Source of the DNA: Modestobacter sp. Leaf380
GTDB lineage: Bacteria; Actinomycetota; Actinomycetes; Mycobacteriales; Geodermatophilaceae
NCBI RefSeq assembly: GCF_001424485.1
Contig: NZ_LMQC01000019.1
Span: forward strand, 372,001-436,000
DNA length: 64,000 bases
Direction of reading: 5' to 3'
The position numbers and the translations under genes were made by a program. The notes beneath the pieces were generated by a model. It was not told where the DNA came from. It ran no database searches and saw only the letters and a program-made list of their open reading frames with translations. Positions 16,705-25,514 of this stretch are shown here, one piece after another (positions within the stretch are counted from its first letter, which is position 1; each line of letters starts with the position of its first letter).

Positions 16705-17748
16705 TCAGCGTCCTCTCGATGCGCGCTCGAAGAGCGCGCGGGGGTTGGCGGTCATCAGGTCGGTCACCGTGGCCTCGGCCAGCCCGCTGCGGCGCAGCCG
16801 GTCGGCGAAGACGACGGGGACGTAGGCCAGCCCGTTGCCGCCGAAGCGGCTGAGCATGGCCTTGAGGAACAGGTCGTGGGACAGCAGCAGCCGGTCGCCG
16901 TGCCCGGCGTGCACCAGGGCGACGACGGCGGCGGCGGTCTCGGTGGGGGAGGGCGACTGGCCCTCACCGGGGTAGTCGAAGGGCATGCCGACCATGTCGA
17001 ACTCCAGCACCGGGCCGCGGTCGGCGACCGCCCGCTGGTAGTCCCGGTCGGCCCCCGAGGGGTCCATGTGGCACAGCACGACGGCGCCGGGGTCGACGCC
17101 CTCGGAGTCCAGGACGACGTCGAGCACCTCGTGCGCCCGCCGCTGCCAGCCGGGCAGGTGCACGAAGAGCGGCACGCCGACCTCGCGCTGGGCCCGGCAA
17201 GCGGCCCGCAGCGCCGTCCGCTCGTCGTCGGTGAAGGCGGGGGAAACCCCGATCTCGCCGATGACGCCGGGGCGGACGGCGTGGTCGGAGCGGAACTCGG
17301 CCACCAGCTCGGCAGCCAGCTCGTCGGGGGTGGAGGTGGCCACGTGCGGCGGGTGGGTGGCCTGCAGGTACCAGCCCGAGCCCATCACCACCTGCACGCC
17401 GGTCTGCCGGGCCAGCTCCAGCAGCCTGCCCGGGTGCCGGCCGATCCCCGGCGGGGTCAGGTCCACGACGGTGCGGCCGCCGACCGCGGCGAACGTGGTC
17501 AGGTCCGCGGCCATCGCGGCGGCGTCGTCCAGCCGGCAGTTGTCGGCGTTCTCGTAGGGGTGGTCGGCCAGCAGCCAGGCCAGGTCGGCCGACACCGGGG
17601 CGTCCAGCAGCTCGCGCAGCCGGGGGTCCGGCGAGGGCCGGTAGGCCACCGCGTTGTCGTTGACCAGGTGCTCGTGCGGCAGCACCAGCCCCAGGTCGGC
17701 TGCGTCGACGTCGCCGGTGACGGTCCGGACGGTGGTGGGGGTGGTCAT
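16705..17748 (-). CDS. Phosphotriesterase-homology protein (amidohydrolase superfamily)
   Basis: 347 residues. Metal ligands are visible in order: LPHEHLVND (H-x-H), VIGEIGVSP (Glu where true phosphotriesterases have a carbamylated Lys), PLFVHLPGW, VVLCHMDPSG and LLLSHDLF (Asp). This pattern marks the PHP/lactonase branch, which mostly hydrolyses lactones or carboxyl/phosphate esters of sugars. The ATG overlaps the permease stop (ATGA). In this operon it probably opens or dephosphorylates an intermediate of the imported compound (inference). Confidence 0.88.
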   Translation of the reverse strand: MTTPTTVRTVTGDVDAADLGLVLPHEHLVNDNAVAYRPSPDPRLRELLDAPVSADLAWLLADHPYENADNCRLDDAAAMAADLTTFAAVGGRTVVDLTPPGIGRHPGRLLELARQTGVQVVMGSGWYLQATHPPHVATSTPDELAAELVAEFRSDHAVRPGVIGEIGVSPAFTDDERTALRAACRAQREVGVPLFVHLPGWQRRAHEVLDVVLDSEGVDPGAVVLCHMDPSGADRDYQRAVADRGPVLEFDMVGMPFDYPGEGQSPSPTETAAAVVALVHAGHGDRLLLSHDLFLKAMLSRFGGNGLAYVPVVFADRLRRSGLAEATVTDLMTANPRALFERASRGR

Positions 17749-18785
17749 GTCCGCCGGGTGAGCCGCTGGACCAGGTACCCCAGGTCCTTGCCGCGCAGGT
17801 TGATCCACACGACCAGGACCAGCACGGCGCCGGTGATGATCGGGGTCAGGTAGGGGCTGACCGACAGCAGCGTCAGCCCGTTGGCGATCACCCCGGTCAG
17901 CAGGGCGCCGATCATCGTGCCGACGATGGTGCCGCGGCCGCCCAGCAGGCTGGTGCCGCCCAGCACGACGGCGGCGATGACGGTGAGCTCGAAGCCCTGG
18001 GCGCTGTTGGCCGAGCCGGAGCCCAGGCGGGCCGCGATGAGCAGCCCGGCCAGTCCCGCGGCCAGCCCGGAGAAGCCGAGGGCGGCCATCGTCACCAGCT
18101 TCACGTTCACCCCGGCCCGGCGCACCGACTCCTGGGCGGCGCCGATCCCGATCACGTACTGGCCGAAGCGGGTGTGGTGCAGCAGCACGATGCCCAGCAC
18201 GACGACGACCAGCGCGATCCAGGCGGTCGCCGAGAAGCCCAGCCAGCGGGCGGTGCCCAGCCGCGCCACGAAGGTGGTGGAGGCGATCGGGACGGAGAAG
18301 CCCTCGGTCTGGAACAGCGCGAGCCCGCGGACCACCGACAGCGTGGCGAGGGTGACGATGAAGGCCGGGATGCCCTGGTAGGCGGTGAACCAGCCGTTCA
18401 CCAGCCCCCAGCCCAGCCCCATCAGCAACGCGGCGACGACGACCAGCGAGGAGTCCCAGCCGCTGAGCAGCAGCTGTGCGGAGATCGCGGCGACGAAGGC
18501 GACGATCGACCCGACGGACAGGTCGATCTGCCCGGCGGTGATCACGAACGTCATCGCGACGCCGACGATCAGCACCGGGCCCACCTGGGTGGCCAGGTTG
18601 GAGATGTTGGCGAAGGTCAGGAAGTTCTCGTCGGCGACGGCGAAGAAGACGACGACCGCCAGCGTCACCGCGGCCATGACCAGGGTGGCCTTGTTGGTGC
18701 GCTCCCAGAAGGAGCGCTGGGCGGCCAGCCGCTGCACCGTGGGTGCAGGGCCGGCCCCGGCGGCGGGGGTCTCGGTGGTGGTCAT
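17745..18785 (-). CDS. Sugar ABC transporter permease (RbsC/FrcC family)
   Basis: 346 residues with about ten membrane segments. It contains the family signature AGQIDLSVGSIVAF and the C-terminal VVLGGTSLLGGRGTIVGTMIGALL. It forms the membrane channel of a ribose/monosaccharide-type importer. ATGA overlap with both the ATPase gene upstream and the phosphotriesterase gene downstream. Confidence 0.94.
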   Translation of the reverse strand: MTTTETPAAGAGPAPTVQRLAAQRSFWERTNKATLVMAAVTLAVVVFFAVADENFLTFANISNLATQVGPVLIVGVAMTFVITAGQIDLSVGSIVAFVAAISAQLLLSGWDSSLVVVAALLMGLGWGLVNGWFTAYQGIPAFIVTLATLSVVRGLALFQTEGFSVPIASTTFVARLGTARWLGFSATAWIALVVVVLGIVLLHHTRFGQYVIGIGAAQESVRRAGVNVKLVTMAALGFSGLAAGLAGLLIAARLGSGSANSAQGFELTVIAAVVLGGTSLLGGRGTIVGTMIGALLTGVIANGLTLLSVSPYLTPIITGAVLVLVVWINLRGKDLGYLVQRLTRRT

Positions 18786-19555
18786 GCCCGGCTCCCCTCG
18801 ATGCGGGTCTGCTGCGGTGTGCGGGTGATGAGGCCGACCAGCTTCTCGATGTCCAGGTCGGCGATGGCCGCGTCGTCGACGCTCTGGCCCTCGTACATCA
18901 CGGTGATCCGGTCGCAGACCCGGAACAGGTCCTGCAGCCGGTGGGTGATGAGGATGACGCCGACGCCCTGGGCGGCGACGTCCCCGATGAGCTTGAGGAC
19001 CGACTCCACCTCGGCGACGGCCAGCGCCGCGGTCGGCTCGTCGAGGATCAGCACGTCGGGGGCGAAGGACACCGCCCGGGCGATGGCGACGGTCTGCCGC
19101 TGACCGCCCGACAGCGTGCCGATCTCCTGGTGGGTGCTCGTCACCTTCACGTGCAGGTCGGCCAGGATCCGGGCCGCCTTCTCGTGCATGGTCTTCCGGT
19201 CGATGAACGGGCCGCGGCGCGGCTCCCGGCCCAGGAAGAGGTTGCTGGCGACGTCGAGGGTGTCGCACAGCGCCAGGTCCTGGTAGACGATGCCGATCTT
19301 CTCGGCCTGGGCGTCGGCGGGGGTGCTGAAGCGCACCGGCTTCCCGTGCACCCGGATCTCGCCCTCGTCGTGCTGGACCGCGCCGGCCAGCACCTTCATC
19401 AGCGTGGACTTGCCGGCGCCGTTGTCGCCCACGAGGCCGAGGACCTCCCCGCGTCGCAGGGTCAGGTCGACGCCGCGCAGGGACTTCACCGGCCCGTAGG
19501 ACTTGGTGATCCCGGCCAGCTCGACGAGCAGGTCGGCGGGGAGGTCTGGGCTCAT
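18782..19555 (-). CDS. Sugar ABC transporter ATPase with a single nucleotide-binding domain
   Basis: 257 residues. Walker A GDNGAGKST (43-51), signature LSGGQRQ, Walker B LILDEPTAAL and switch ITHRLQD are intact. RbsA-type ATPases usually carry two such domains in about 500 residues; this one carries one, like the FrcA/XylG-short subfamily, so it must work as a homodimer. ATGA overlap with the permease gene and five bases after the binding-protein gene. Confidence 0.94.
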   Translation of the reverse strand: MSPDLPADLLVELAGITKSYGPVKSLRGVDLTLRRGEVLGLVGDNGAGKSTLMKVLAGAVQHDEGEIRVHGKPVRFSTPADAQAEKIGIVYQDLALCDTLDVASNLFLGREPRRGPFIDRKTMHEKAARILADLHVKVTSTHQEIGTLSGGQRQTVAIARAVSFAPDVLILDEPTAALAVAEVESVLKLIGDVAAQGVGVILITHRLQDLFRVCDRITVMYEGQSVDDAAIADLDIEKLVGLITRTPQQTRIEGSRA

Positions 19556-19560
19556 GTCGG

Positions 19561-20571
19561 TCAGTCCTCCAGGTAGAAGGTGTAGTCGTCCACGTTGTCC
19601 GGGGTCACGATCTCCGTGGGCACCGGCTGGTCGGCCTCGACCGGGTTGCCGCAGGCCAGGTCGATCGCGGCGGCCGCGGCGCGGTAGCCGAACTCGAAGG
19701 TCTGCTGCTGCACGACGCCGGTGATCCAGCCGTCGCGCAGGCCCTGCACGGCCGGGTCGGACAGGTCCCAGCCGACGACGTCGACCCGGTCCTGGGCGCC
19801 CTGGCCGCGGACGGCCGCGGCCAGCCCGATCAGCGCGGGCTCGCCGGTGGCGTAGACGTAGGCCAGGTCCGGGTTGCCGGTGAGCAGGTTCTCCGCGGCG
19901 GTCTGGGCGGTCTCCTGCACGTTCTTGCCGTCGACGACGGTGCCCACGGTCATCCCGCCGGCGGTGACGACGTCCTCGAAGCCCTGCTGGCGCTCCAGCT
20001 GGATCGTCGAGTTCAGCGCACTGACGATGCCGACCTCGCCCTCCCCGCCGGACTGTTCCAGCAGCGCCTCGGCCATCAGCGCACCGCCCTCGGAGTTGGC
20101 GGTGCCCACCTGGGCGTCGATGGAGGGGTCGTCGATGATCGCGTCGACGGCGACCACCGGGATGCCGGCGGCGTCGGCGGCCTGCACGGAGGGCTTGATG
20201 CCCTCGGTGTCGATGGCGGCGACGATGATCGCGTCCACCCCGTCGGCGACCAGGGTGTCGATCGCGTTGGCCTGGGTCACCGAGTCGTCGTTGCCGCTGA
20301 TGATCTGCAGGTCGACGCCCTGCTCCTCGGCCATCGCCTGCGCGGCGGCGTTGATCTGGTTGAAGAACAGCGCCTGCAGGTTGATGGTCACCAGGCCGAT
20401 CTGCAGCGGGCCGTCGGCGGGCTCCGCGCAGCCGACGGGCTGTGCGCTGGGGGCCGGCAGCTCACTGGGTGCCTGGCTGCCGGGGGCGGCGTCCGAGCTG
20501 GGGGCGGCGCTGTCGCACGCGGCGAGAGCGAGCAGGCAGGCGCCTGCGGTGAGGGCGAGAGAGCGCTTCAC
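19561..20571 (-). CDS. Sugar ABC transporter substrate-binding lipoprotein
   Basis: 336 residues. Signal peptide with lipobox LAAC (Cys19), then a Ser/Ala/Pro linker and a periplasmic-binding-protein type I domain (LQIGLVTINLQALFFNQ, GVDAIIVAAIDTEGI, VYATGEPALIGLAAA, VVGWDLSD). It captures the unknown substrate of the operon outside the membrane. GTG 20571 has an upstream GGAGACCCC. The 92 bp before it are a low-complexity GGGTGC/TGGG-rich stretch. Confidence 0.93.
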   Translation of the reverse strand: MKRSLALTAGACLLALAACDSAAPSSDAAPGSQAPSELPAPSAQPVGCAEPADGPLQIGLVTINLQALFFNQINAAAQAMAEEQGVDLQIISGNDDSVTQANAIDTLVADGVDAIIVAAIDTEGIKPSVQAADAAGIPVVAVDAIIDDPSIDAQVGTANSEGGALMAEALLEQSGGEGEVGIVSALNSTIQLERQQGFEDVVTAGGMTVGTVVDGKNVQETAQTAAENLLTGNPDLAYVYATGEPALIGLAAAVRGQGAQDRVDVVGWDLSDPAVQGLRDGWITGVVQQQTFEFGYRAAAAAIDLACGNPVEADQPVPTEIVTPDNVDDYTFYLED

Positions 20572-20663
20572 GGGGTCTCCTCGGGGTGGGGGCGGTGCGG
20601 GGTGGCGGTGCCGTGCTGGGCGGTGCTGGGTGCTGGGTGCGGGTGCGGGTGCTGCCGGGAGGG

Positions 20664-21557
20664 TCAGGCGGTGCGGGTGGTCGCGCGCTCCAGGGCCGCG
20701 GTGACCTCGGCGGGGCCGGGTGCGGCGCGGGCGCCCTCGCGGGTGCAGGACAGGCTGGCGGCGACGGCGGCCCGGGTGGCGGCCCGGACCGGGTCCAGCC
20801 CGGCCGCGAGACCGGCCAGGTGGGTGCCGACGAAGCAGTCCCCGGCACCGGTGTCGTCGACCACGTCGACGGCGAGGGCCGGGCCGTCGGCGGCCCCGTC
20901 GGGGCCGGTCAGCGTCCAGCCCCGCGGCCCGTCGGTGACCACGAGGGTGGTCCGCGGGCCGGCGACGGAGGGGTCCAGGCCCAGCAGGCCGGTCAGCCGC
21001 TGACGGCCGACGACGACGTGGTCGGCGGTGGCCAGCGCCGTCCGGGCCAGCGCCGGGTCCTCGCAGCCGTCCAGGTCCACGGCCAGCTGCACCCCGGGCC
21101 GGACGGCGTGCGGCAGCTCGGCCGCCCGGTAGCCGTCGAGGTAGAGCAGCCCGCCCCCGGCGGTAGCCAGCCGGTCGGCGACCCGGCCGACGTGGGCGCC
21201 GTCCAGGGCGTCGTCCTGGCTGACCACCGAGCGGCGGCCCTCGCCGTCGACCAGCACGATCGCCGTGGACAGCCAGCCGGCCCGGTCGGTCCAGGAGGTG
21301 TCGACGCCCTCGGCGTCCAGCTGGGCCAGGAACAGGTCGCTGGGCAGGTCGGCGCCCACGACGCCGGCGAAGGCGGCGTCGGCCCCGGCCCGGGCCGCCG
21401 CGACGGCGGCGTTGGCGCCCATGCCGCCGGGCAACTGGTCGATCGCGGTGGCGTGCACCCGCTCGTCGGGGGCTGGGAAGCGCGGGACCCGGCCGACGAC
21501 GTCGAGGTTGGCGTAGCCGCAGAAGACGATCGGCCGCGCCGTCCCGGCGGTGCTCAC
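20664..21557 (-). CDS. PfkB/ribokinase-family carbohydrate kinase
   Basis: 297 residues. N-terminal FCGYANLDVVGRV and PGGMGANAAVAAARAGAD form the sugar-binding region, and VDDTGAGDCFVGTHLAGLA holds the anion hole and catalytic Asp. It phosphorylates a sugar, nucleoside or related alcohol. The GTG overlaps the btpA-like stop (GTGA). It should act just after import by the ABC transporter (inference). Confidence 0.92.
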   Translation of the reverse strand: MSTAGTARPIVFCGYANLDVVGRVPRFPAPDERVHATAIDQLPGGMGANAAVAAARAGADAAFAGVVGADLPSDLFLAQLDAEGVDTSWTDRAGWLSTAIVLVDGEGRRSVVSQDDALDGAHVGRVADRLATAGGGLLYLDGYRAAELPHAVRPGVQLAVDLDGCEDPALARTALATADHVVVGRQRLTGLLGLDPSVAGPRTTLVVTDGPRGWTLTGPDGAADGPALAVDVVDDTGAGDCFVGTHLAGLAAGLDPVRAATRAAVAASLSCTREGARAAPGPAEVTAALERATTRTA

Positions 21558-22405
21558 TTGCCGGCGGCGCGGGCCACGGCCCGCACCTTCTCCGGGGCGA
21601 CCCGGCCCCACCAGCGGCCGTTCTCCTTGGCCGCCGAGGCCACGATGGCCCCGTCGCACTCGGCCAGCAGCGCGGCGGCGTTGGTCGGGTCGACACCGCT
21701 GCCGATCACGACGGGCAGCTGGGTGTGGTCCCGGATGCCCACGACCTCCTCGACGGAGGTGGCGTGGCCGGTGCGGGAGCCGGTGGCGATGAGCACGTCG
21801 GCGTCGAAGAACTCGGCGTCCTCGGTCTGCTCGGCCAGCGTGCGGTCGGCGACGATGGCGTGCGCACCGTGCTTGACGTGCACGTCGGCGAAGACCTTGA
21901 CCGGGTCGGCGCCGATGCCGTGCCGGTAGCGGGTGGTGCGGGCGGCCTGGCCCTCGATGAGGCCCTCGTTGGCCACGTAGGCGTTGACCCACTGGTTGAC
22001 CCGCACCCAACCGGCCCCGGCGGCCCAGGCGCTGGCGACCGAGCACTCGCCGGCGTTGGACAGCACGCTCACCCCGACCCGCGGGCCCAGCTCGGCGACG
22101 ACGGCGGCGGTGACGACGCCCATCGAAGCGGCCACCTCGTAGCCGTGCTCGCCGGGCTTGAGGAAGGGCAGGTCCCAGTGGTTCTCCACGATCACCGAGT
22201 CGAAGCCGTTGGCGGTGTAGGCCTGGGCCTCCTCGACGGCGAAGCGGGCGATCTCGGCGACCGGCTGGCCGCGGTAGGCGGGGCTGCCGGGGAGCGCCGG
22301 CAGGTGCACGGCGCCGATCAGCGTGGTGCCGCCACCGAAGAGCTCGGCCATCGCCGAGGGCTTGCGGGGGAAGACCCCGAGCGGAGCAGACACCGTCGTC
22401 ACCAT
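21554..22405 (-). CDS. BtpA/SgcQ family TIM-barrel protein
   Basis: 283 residues. Typical BtpA stretches are IGAVHLPALPGSPAY, GFDSVIVENHWDLPF, VSVLSNAGECSVASAWAAG and GSGVDPTNAAALL. The family takes its name from a photosystem-I biogenesis protein, but non-photosynthetic members sit in sugar operons (SgcQ) with unknown reactions. ATG 22405 is first in the operon; the internal GTG at 22392 is an alternative. Two LacI-type operators lie just upstream. Confidence 0.88.
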   Translation of the reverse strand: MVTTVSAPLGVFPRKPSAMAELFGGGTTLIGAVHLPALPGSPAYRGQPVAEIARFAVEEAQAYTANGFDSVIVENHWDLPFLKPGEHGYEVAASMGVVTAAVVAELGPRVGVSVLSNAGECSVASAWAAGAGWVRVNQWVNAYVANEGLIEGQAARTTRYRHGIGADPVKVFADVHVKHGAHAIVADRTLAEQTEDAEFFDADVLIATGSRTGHATSVEEVVGIRDHTQLPVVIGSGVDPTNAAALLAECDGAIVASAAKENGRWWGRVAPEKVRAVARAAGK

Positions 22406-22408
22406 CCG

Positions 22409-22422
22409 TGTAATCGATTGCC
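22409..22422. promoter_or_regulatory. LacI-family operator O1
   Basis: TGTAATCGATTGCC, four bases upstream of the btpA-like start. It matches the LacI-family half-site pattern around a central CG and is nearly identical to O2 in the opposite orientation. Confidence 0.7.
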
Positions 22423-22434
22423 TTGACGTGACCG

Positions 22435-22465
22435 ACGTTACTGCGCACTGCCCGGTCGCCGTCAA
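22435..22465 (-). promoter_or_regulatory. Candidate promoter of the btpA-like operon
   Basis: Minus-strand TTGACG (22465-22460) and TAACGT (22440-22435) with a long 19-bp spacer. It lies between O1 and O2, so a bound LacI protein would block it. Confidence 0.35.
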
Positions 22466-22467
22466 GA

Positions 22468-22481
22468 GGCAATCGTTTACA
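22468..22481. promoter_or_regulatory. LacI-family operator O2
   Basis: GGCAATCGTTTACA, whose reverse complement TGTAAACGATTGCC differs from O1 at one base. Both copies are followed by TTGACG, so each operator abuts a -35-like element. Confidence 0.7.
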
Positions 22482-22589
22482 TTCGTGTTGCGGCTGGTCA
22501 GCGACATGACGGTCACGTGACGCCGAGACGGTCCCGTACCGATCGGACATGATGTGCCCGACGGCGGCCCACGACGGGCCAGGACGGGG

Positions 22590-23612
22590 GTGACGGTGGG
22601 CCGGGTGACGATCCGGGACGTGGCCGAGCGGGCCGGCGTCTCGACCGCGACGGTCTCCCGGGCCCTGTCGGGGGCCAAGCCGGTCTCGCCCGCGGTCCTC
22701 GAGCAGGTCACCCGGGCGGCCACGGACCTGGGCTACTCCGGCAACGGCATCGCCAGCGCGCTGCGCCGCAGCCGCACCGACACCGTGGGCATGGTCGTGC
22801 CCAGCATCGCCAACCCGTTCTTCACCGCGCTGGTGGAGAGCGTCGAGCACGCCCTGCAGCAGGCCGGCCGCCAGCTCTTCCTCTGCTCCTCCCGGTCCGA
22901 CCCGGCGATGGAGGCCCTCCGGCTGCGCAGCCTGGTCGCCCGCCAGGTCGACGGCATCGTCATCAGCCCCGTGCACGGCACGCTCAGCACCGAGGCGGTG
23001 GCCTGGGCGGCGGGCCAGCTGCCGCTGGTGCAGGTCGACCGGTACGTCAGCGGCGTGACCAGCGACTGGGTCGGGGTCGACGACGACGCGGCCCTGCGCC
23101 TGGTCCTGGACCACCTCGCCGGCCGCGGCGTGCGGTCCGCGGCCTTCGTCAGCTCCACGCTCACCAACTCCTCCACCGAGCTGCGCGTCGCCGGGTTCAC
23201 CGCGCACACCGGCCGGCTCGGCATCGACGTCGCCGAGGTGCTGCTGGGCGACTACTCGATCGACTGGGGCCGGGAGGCCACCCGGCGGATGCTGGCCGCG
23301 GGCCCGCTGCCCGACGCCGTCGTCTGCGCCGACGACCTGATCGCGCTGGGCGTCCTGCAGGCCTGCGCCGAGGCCGGGGTCTCGGTGCCCCGCGACGTGC
23401 TGGTCACCGGCTTCGACGACATCCCCTACTCGGCGCTGTCGGACCCCCCGCTGACCACCGTGCGCCAGCCGCAGGACGAGATCGCCGTCGAGGCCGTCCG
23501 GCTGCTGTCGGCCGCCCTGGGCACCAGCCGGGACTCCCCGGCGTACACCGCGCTGACCCCCTCCCTCGTCGTGCGGGCCAGCACCGGGGGCGGGTCGACC
23601 CGCCCCCGGTGA
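22590..23612 (+). CDS. LacI-family transcriptional regulator
   Basis: 340 residues. The HTH is VTIRDVAERAGVSTATVSRAL, followed by hinge helix NGIASALRR and a periplasmic-binding-protein-like sensor domain (GMVVPSIANPFFTALV, VTGFDDIPYSALSDPPLTTVRQP). It is divergent from the BtpA-kinase-transporter operon and almost certainly controls it through O1/O2. GTG 22590 is preferred because AGGACGGGG precedes it. Its last codons form a perfect palindrome. Confidence 0.94.
   Translation: MTVGRVTIRDVAERAGVSTATVSRALSGAKPVSPAVLEQVTRAATDLGYSGNGIASALRRSRTDTVGMVVPSIANPFFTALVESVEHALQQAGRQLFLCSSRSDPAMEALRLRSLVARQVDGIVISPVHGTLSTEAVAWAAGQLPLVQVDRYVSGVTSDWVGVDDDAALRLVLDHLAGRGVRSAAFVSSTLTNSSTELRVAGFTAHTGRLGIDVAEVLLGDYSIDWGREATRRMLAAGPLPDAVVCADDLIALGVLQACAEAGVSVPRDVLVTGFDDIPYSALSDPPLTTVRQPQDEIAVEAVRLLSAALGTSRDSPAYTALTPSLVVRASTGGGSTRPR
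23582..23611. terminator. 30-bp perfect palindrome at the lacI-type stop codon
   Basis: CACCGGGGGCGGGTC and its exact reverse complement are adjacent (23582-23596 / 23597-23611) and overlap the TGA. It probably terminates the regulator gene and the convergent AIM24-like gene. Confidence 0.6.
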
Positions 23613-23616
23613 GAGG

Positions 23617-24363
23617 TCAGCGCCCGCCCAGCAACGAGCCGAGCGCCCCGCCCAGACCGCCCTCGCCGGCCTGCTGCCCGGAGCCCTGACCGGCCAGCGC
23701 GCTCACCGGGGGCTCCTCCGAGGCCTGCACGACGACGAAGCCGCGCCCGGAGAACGAGAGCGTGAAGCGCTCCCCGGTGGTCCGCCCCAGCAGGGTGCCC
23801 AGCCCGAACGAGTCGTTGGCCTGCACGCCGGTCTGCAGGCTGGAGGACCAGGCGACGGCGGCCTGCGGGTCGGCGTAGGTGGGCTGGTCGACGCTGAGCA
23901 CCACGGGCTGGCCCTTGGTGGTGATCGCGATCCGGCCCACCCCGGTGAACACGCAGTTGAACAACCCGGCGCTGCTGGACATCCCGGCCCCCGACACCCG
24001 GCGGACGTCGTAGGACAGCGTCGGGTCGAAGGCCAGCACGTTGGCCCCGTTGATGGTCAGCCCGTCGGAGCCGTCCAGGTCGATGAGGTGCACGTCCTGG
24101 GCGGCGTCGGCGAGGAACAGGTCGCCCTGGCCGCTGACCTTCATCAGCGGGACGCCCTCGCCGGTCAGCTTCTGCTTGACGAAGCGCGCCAGACCGCCCG
24201 AGCCGAGCGCGTCGAACTGCAGCTGGCCCTGGTAGGCGACCATCGAGCCCGCCCGGGCGTAGACCTCGCCCTGCAGGCCGACGCGGCACATCTTGCCGCC
24301 CTGCTTCTGGATGCCGGGCGCCTGGCTCTCGGCGAACTGGGGTGCGAACAGCTCACTGTGCAC
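23617..24363 (-). CDS. AIM24 / TIGR00266 family protein
   Basis: 248 residues. Beta-rich AIM24 fold with GEVYARAGSMVAYQG, DLFLADAAQDVHLIDLDG and GLFNCVFTGVGRIAITTKGQPVVL. The C-terminal 30 residues are Gly/Gln-rich. The family was named for a yeast mitochondrial protein, and bacterial roles are unknown. GTG start. No operon partner is clear; the M20 peptidase gene ends 51 bp upstream on the same strand. Confidence 0.85.
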   Translation of the reverse strand: MHSELFAPQFAESQAPGIQKQGGKMCRVGLQGEVYARAGSMVAYQGQLQFDALGSGGLARFVKQKLTGEGVPLMKVSGQGDLFLADAAQDVHLIDLDGSDGLTINGANVLAFDPTLSYDVRRVSGAGMSSSAGLFNCVFTGVGRIAITTKGQPVVLSVDQPTYADPQAAVAWSSSLQTGVQANDSFGLGTLLGRTTGERFTLSFSGRGFVVVQASEEPPVSALAGQGSGQQAGEGGLGGALGSLLGGR

Positions 24364-24414
24364 GTGCTGACCTCTCGAGACGACGACCCCGTGGCGCCGT
24401 CATCCTGCCGGGCC

Positions 24415-25491
24415 TCACCGCCAGCGCGCCACCACGTCGGCGAAGGCCACCGCGGCCGCCTGCACCTCGGCCACCTCCACGTACTCGTCCCGGGCGTGCA
24501 TGACCGCCGGCGTACCGGGCCCCCAGACGACGACGGGCGCACCGCCCACGGCCTGCTGCAGCACCGAGCCGTCGGTGAAGTAGGTGGCGGGCTCGGGCCG
24601 GACGACGGCGGGCAGCCCGCGCACCCACGGGTCGTCGGCGTCGGTGCGCAGTGCCGGCAGGTCCACCCGGACGTCGACGCCGGCCACCTCGGGCTGGGCC
24701 CGCCACCAGGCCTGCAGCGCGGCGCCGTCCCTGACGGTGCGCATGTCCACGACCACCTCGGCGGCGTCGGGCACCACGTTGGGCACCGTGCCGCCGGCGA
24801 TGACGCCGGGGTTCCAGGTCTCGGTGCCCAGGAAGTCGTGGGTGGCCAGCGGCAGCTCGGCACCGGCGCGGGCCAGCACCGCGACGAGGTCCAGCACGGC
24901 GTTGTGGCCCAGGTGCGGCGTGCTGCCGTGCGCGGCCCGCCCGGCTGCCCGGACGGCGAGCCACAGCGCACCGCGGTGGCCCAGCACCAGCTCGTTCGCC
25001 GTCGCCTCGGGGACGACGACCGCCCCGGTGGGCACGTCGGCCAGCGCCCGGGCGGCGGCCACCGCGCCCTTCGAGCCGATCTCCTCGTCACTGGTGAGCA
25101 GCAGGCCCACCGGGGTCTCCGGGTCGGCGCCGGCGATCGCGGCGACGGCGGCGACCAGGCCGGCCTTCATGTCCGAGCCGCCCCGGCCCCAGACGCGGCC
25201 GTCCTCGAGGTCGGCGCCGAACGGGTCGCGCTGCCACTGCGCCGCGTCCGCGGCCGGCACCGTGTCGACGTGGCAGGCGAAGAGCAGCCGGGGCCGCTGC
25301 GGGTCCGTGGGGGTGGTCAGCAGCGTCCACGGCTGGTCGGCGTCGCCGCCGTCGGTGCGCTGCAGGTGCGGGGCCCGCTCGGCGAGCACGTCGGTGACCA
25401 GGCCGATGAGGTCGCGCTGCGGGCGCGGGTCCCCGGACACGGTGGGACGGGCGACGAGCTCACGGACCAGGGCGACGACGTCGGTGCTCAC
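24415..25491 (-). CDS. M20-family metallopeptidase / deacylase (ArgE/DapE-like)
   Basis: 358 residues. Zinc-site motifs in order: LLFACHVDTVP (His, catalytic Asp), GRGGSDMKAGLVA (bridging Asp), TSDEEIGSKGA (catalytic Glu pair) and VPEATAN; the final His is near AVMHARDEYVE. Such enzymes remove acyl groups from amino acids or dipeptides. Substrate cannot be told between N-acetylornithine, succinyl-DAP and others. GTG 25491 has GGGTGG upstream; GTG 25500 is an alternative start. Confidence 0.88.
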   Translation of the reverse strand: MSTDVVALVRELVARPTVSGDPRPQRDLIGLVTDVLAERAPHLQRTDGGDADQPWTLLTTPTDPQRPRLLFACHVDTVPAADAAQWQRDPFGADLEDGRVWGRGGSDMKAGLVAAVAAIAGADPETPVGLLLTSDEEIGSKGAVAAARALADVPTGAVVVPEATANELVLGHRGALWLAVRAAGRAAHGSTPHLGHNAVLDLVAVLARAGAELPLATHDFLGTETWNPGVIAGGTVPNVVPDAAEVVVDMRTVRDGAALQAWWRAQPEVAGVDVRVDLPALRTDADDPWVRGLPAVVRPEPATYFTDGSVLQQAVGGAPVVVWGPGTPAVMHARDEYVEVAEVQAAAVAFADVVARWR

Positions 25492-25514
25492 CGGGCCCAC
25501 CCTGCCCGACGGGT

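Noticed and set aside
20664-23207. 847-codon minus-strand ORF running through the kinase and BtpA-like genes and across the lacI regulator
   Set aside because: Only its last third is the PfkB kinase. The rest is a frame-shifted shadow of BtpA and the antisense of lacI, with Arg/Gly/Ala composition typical of GC-rich shadows.
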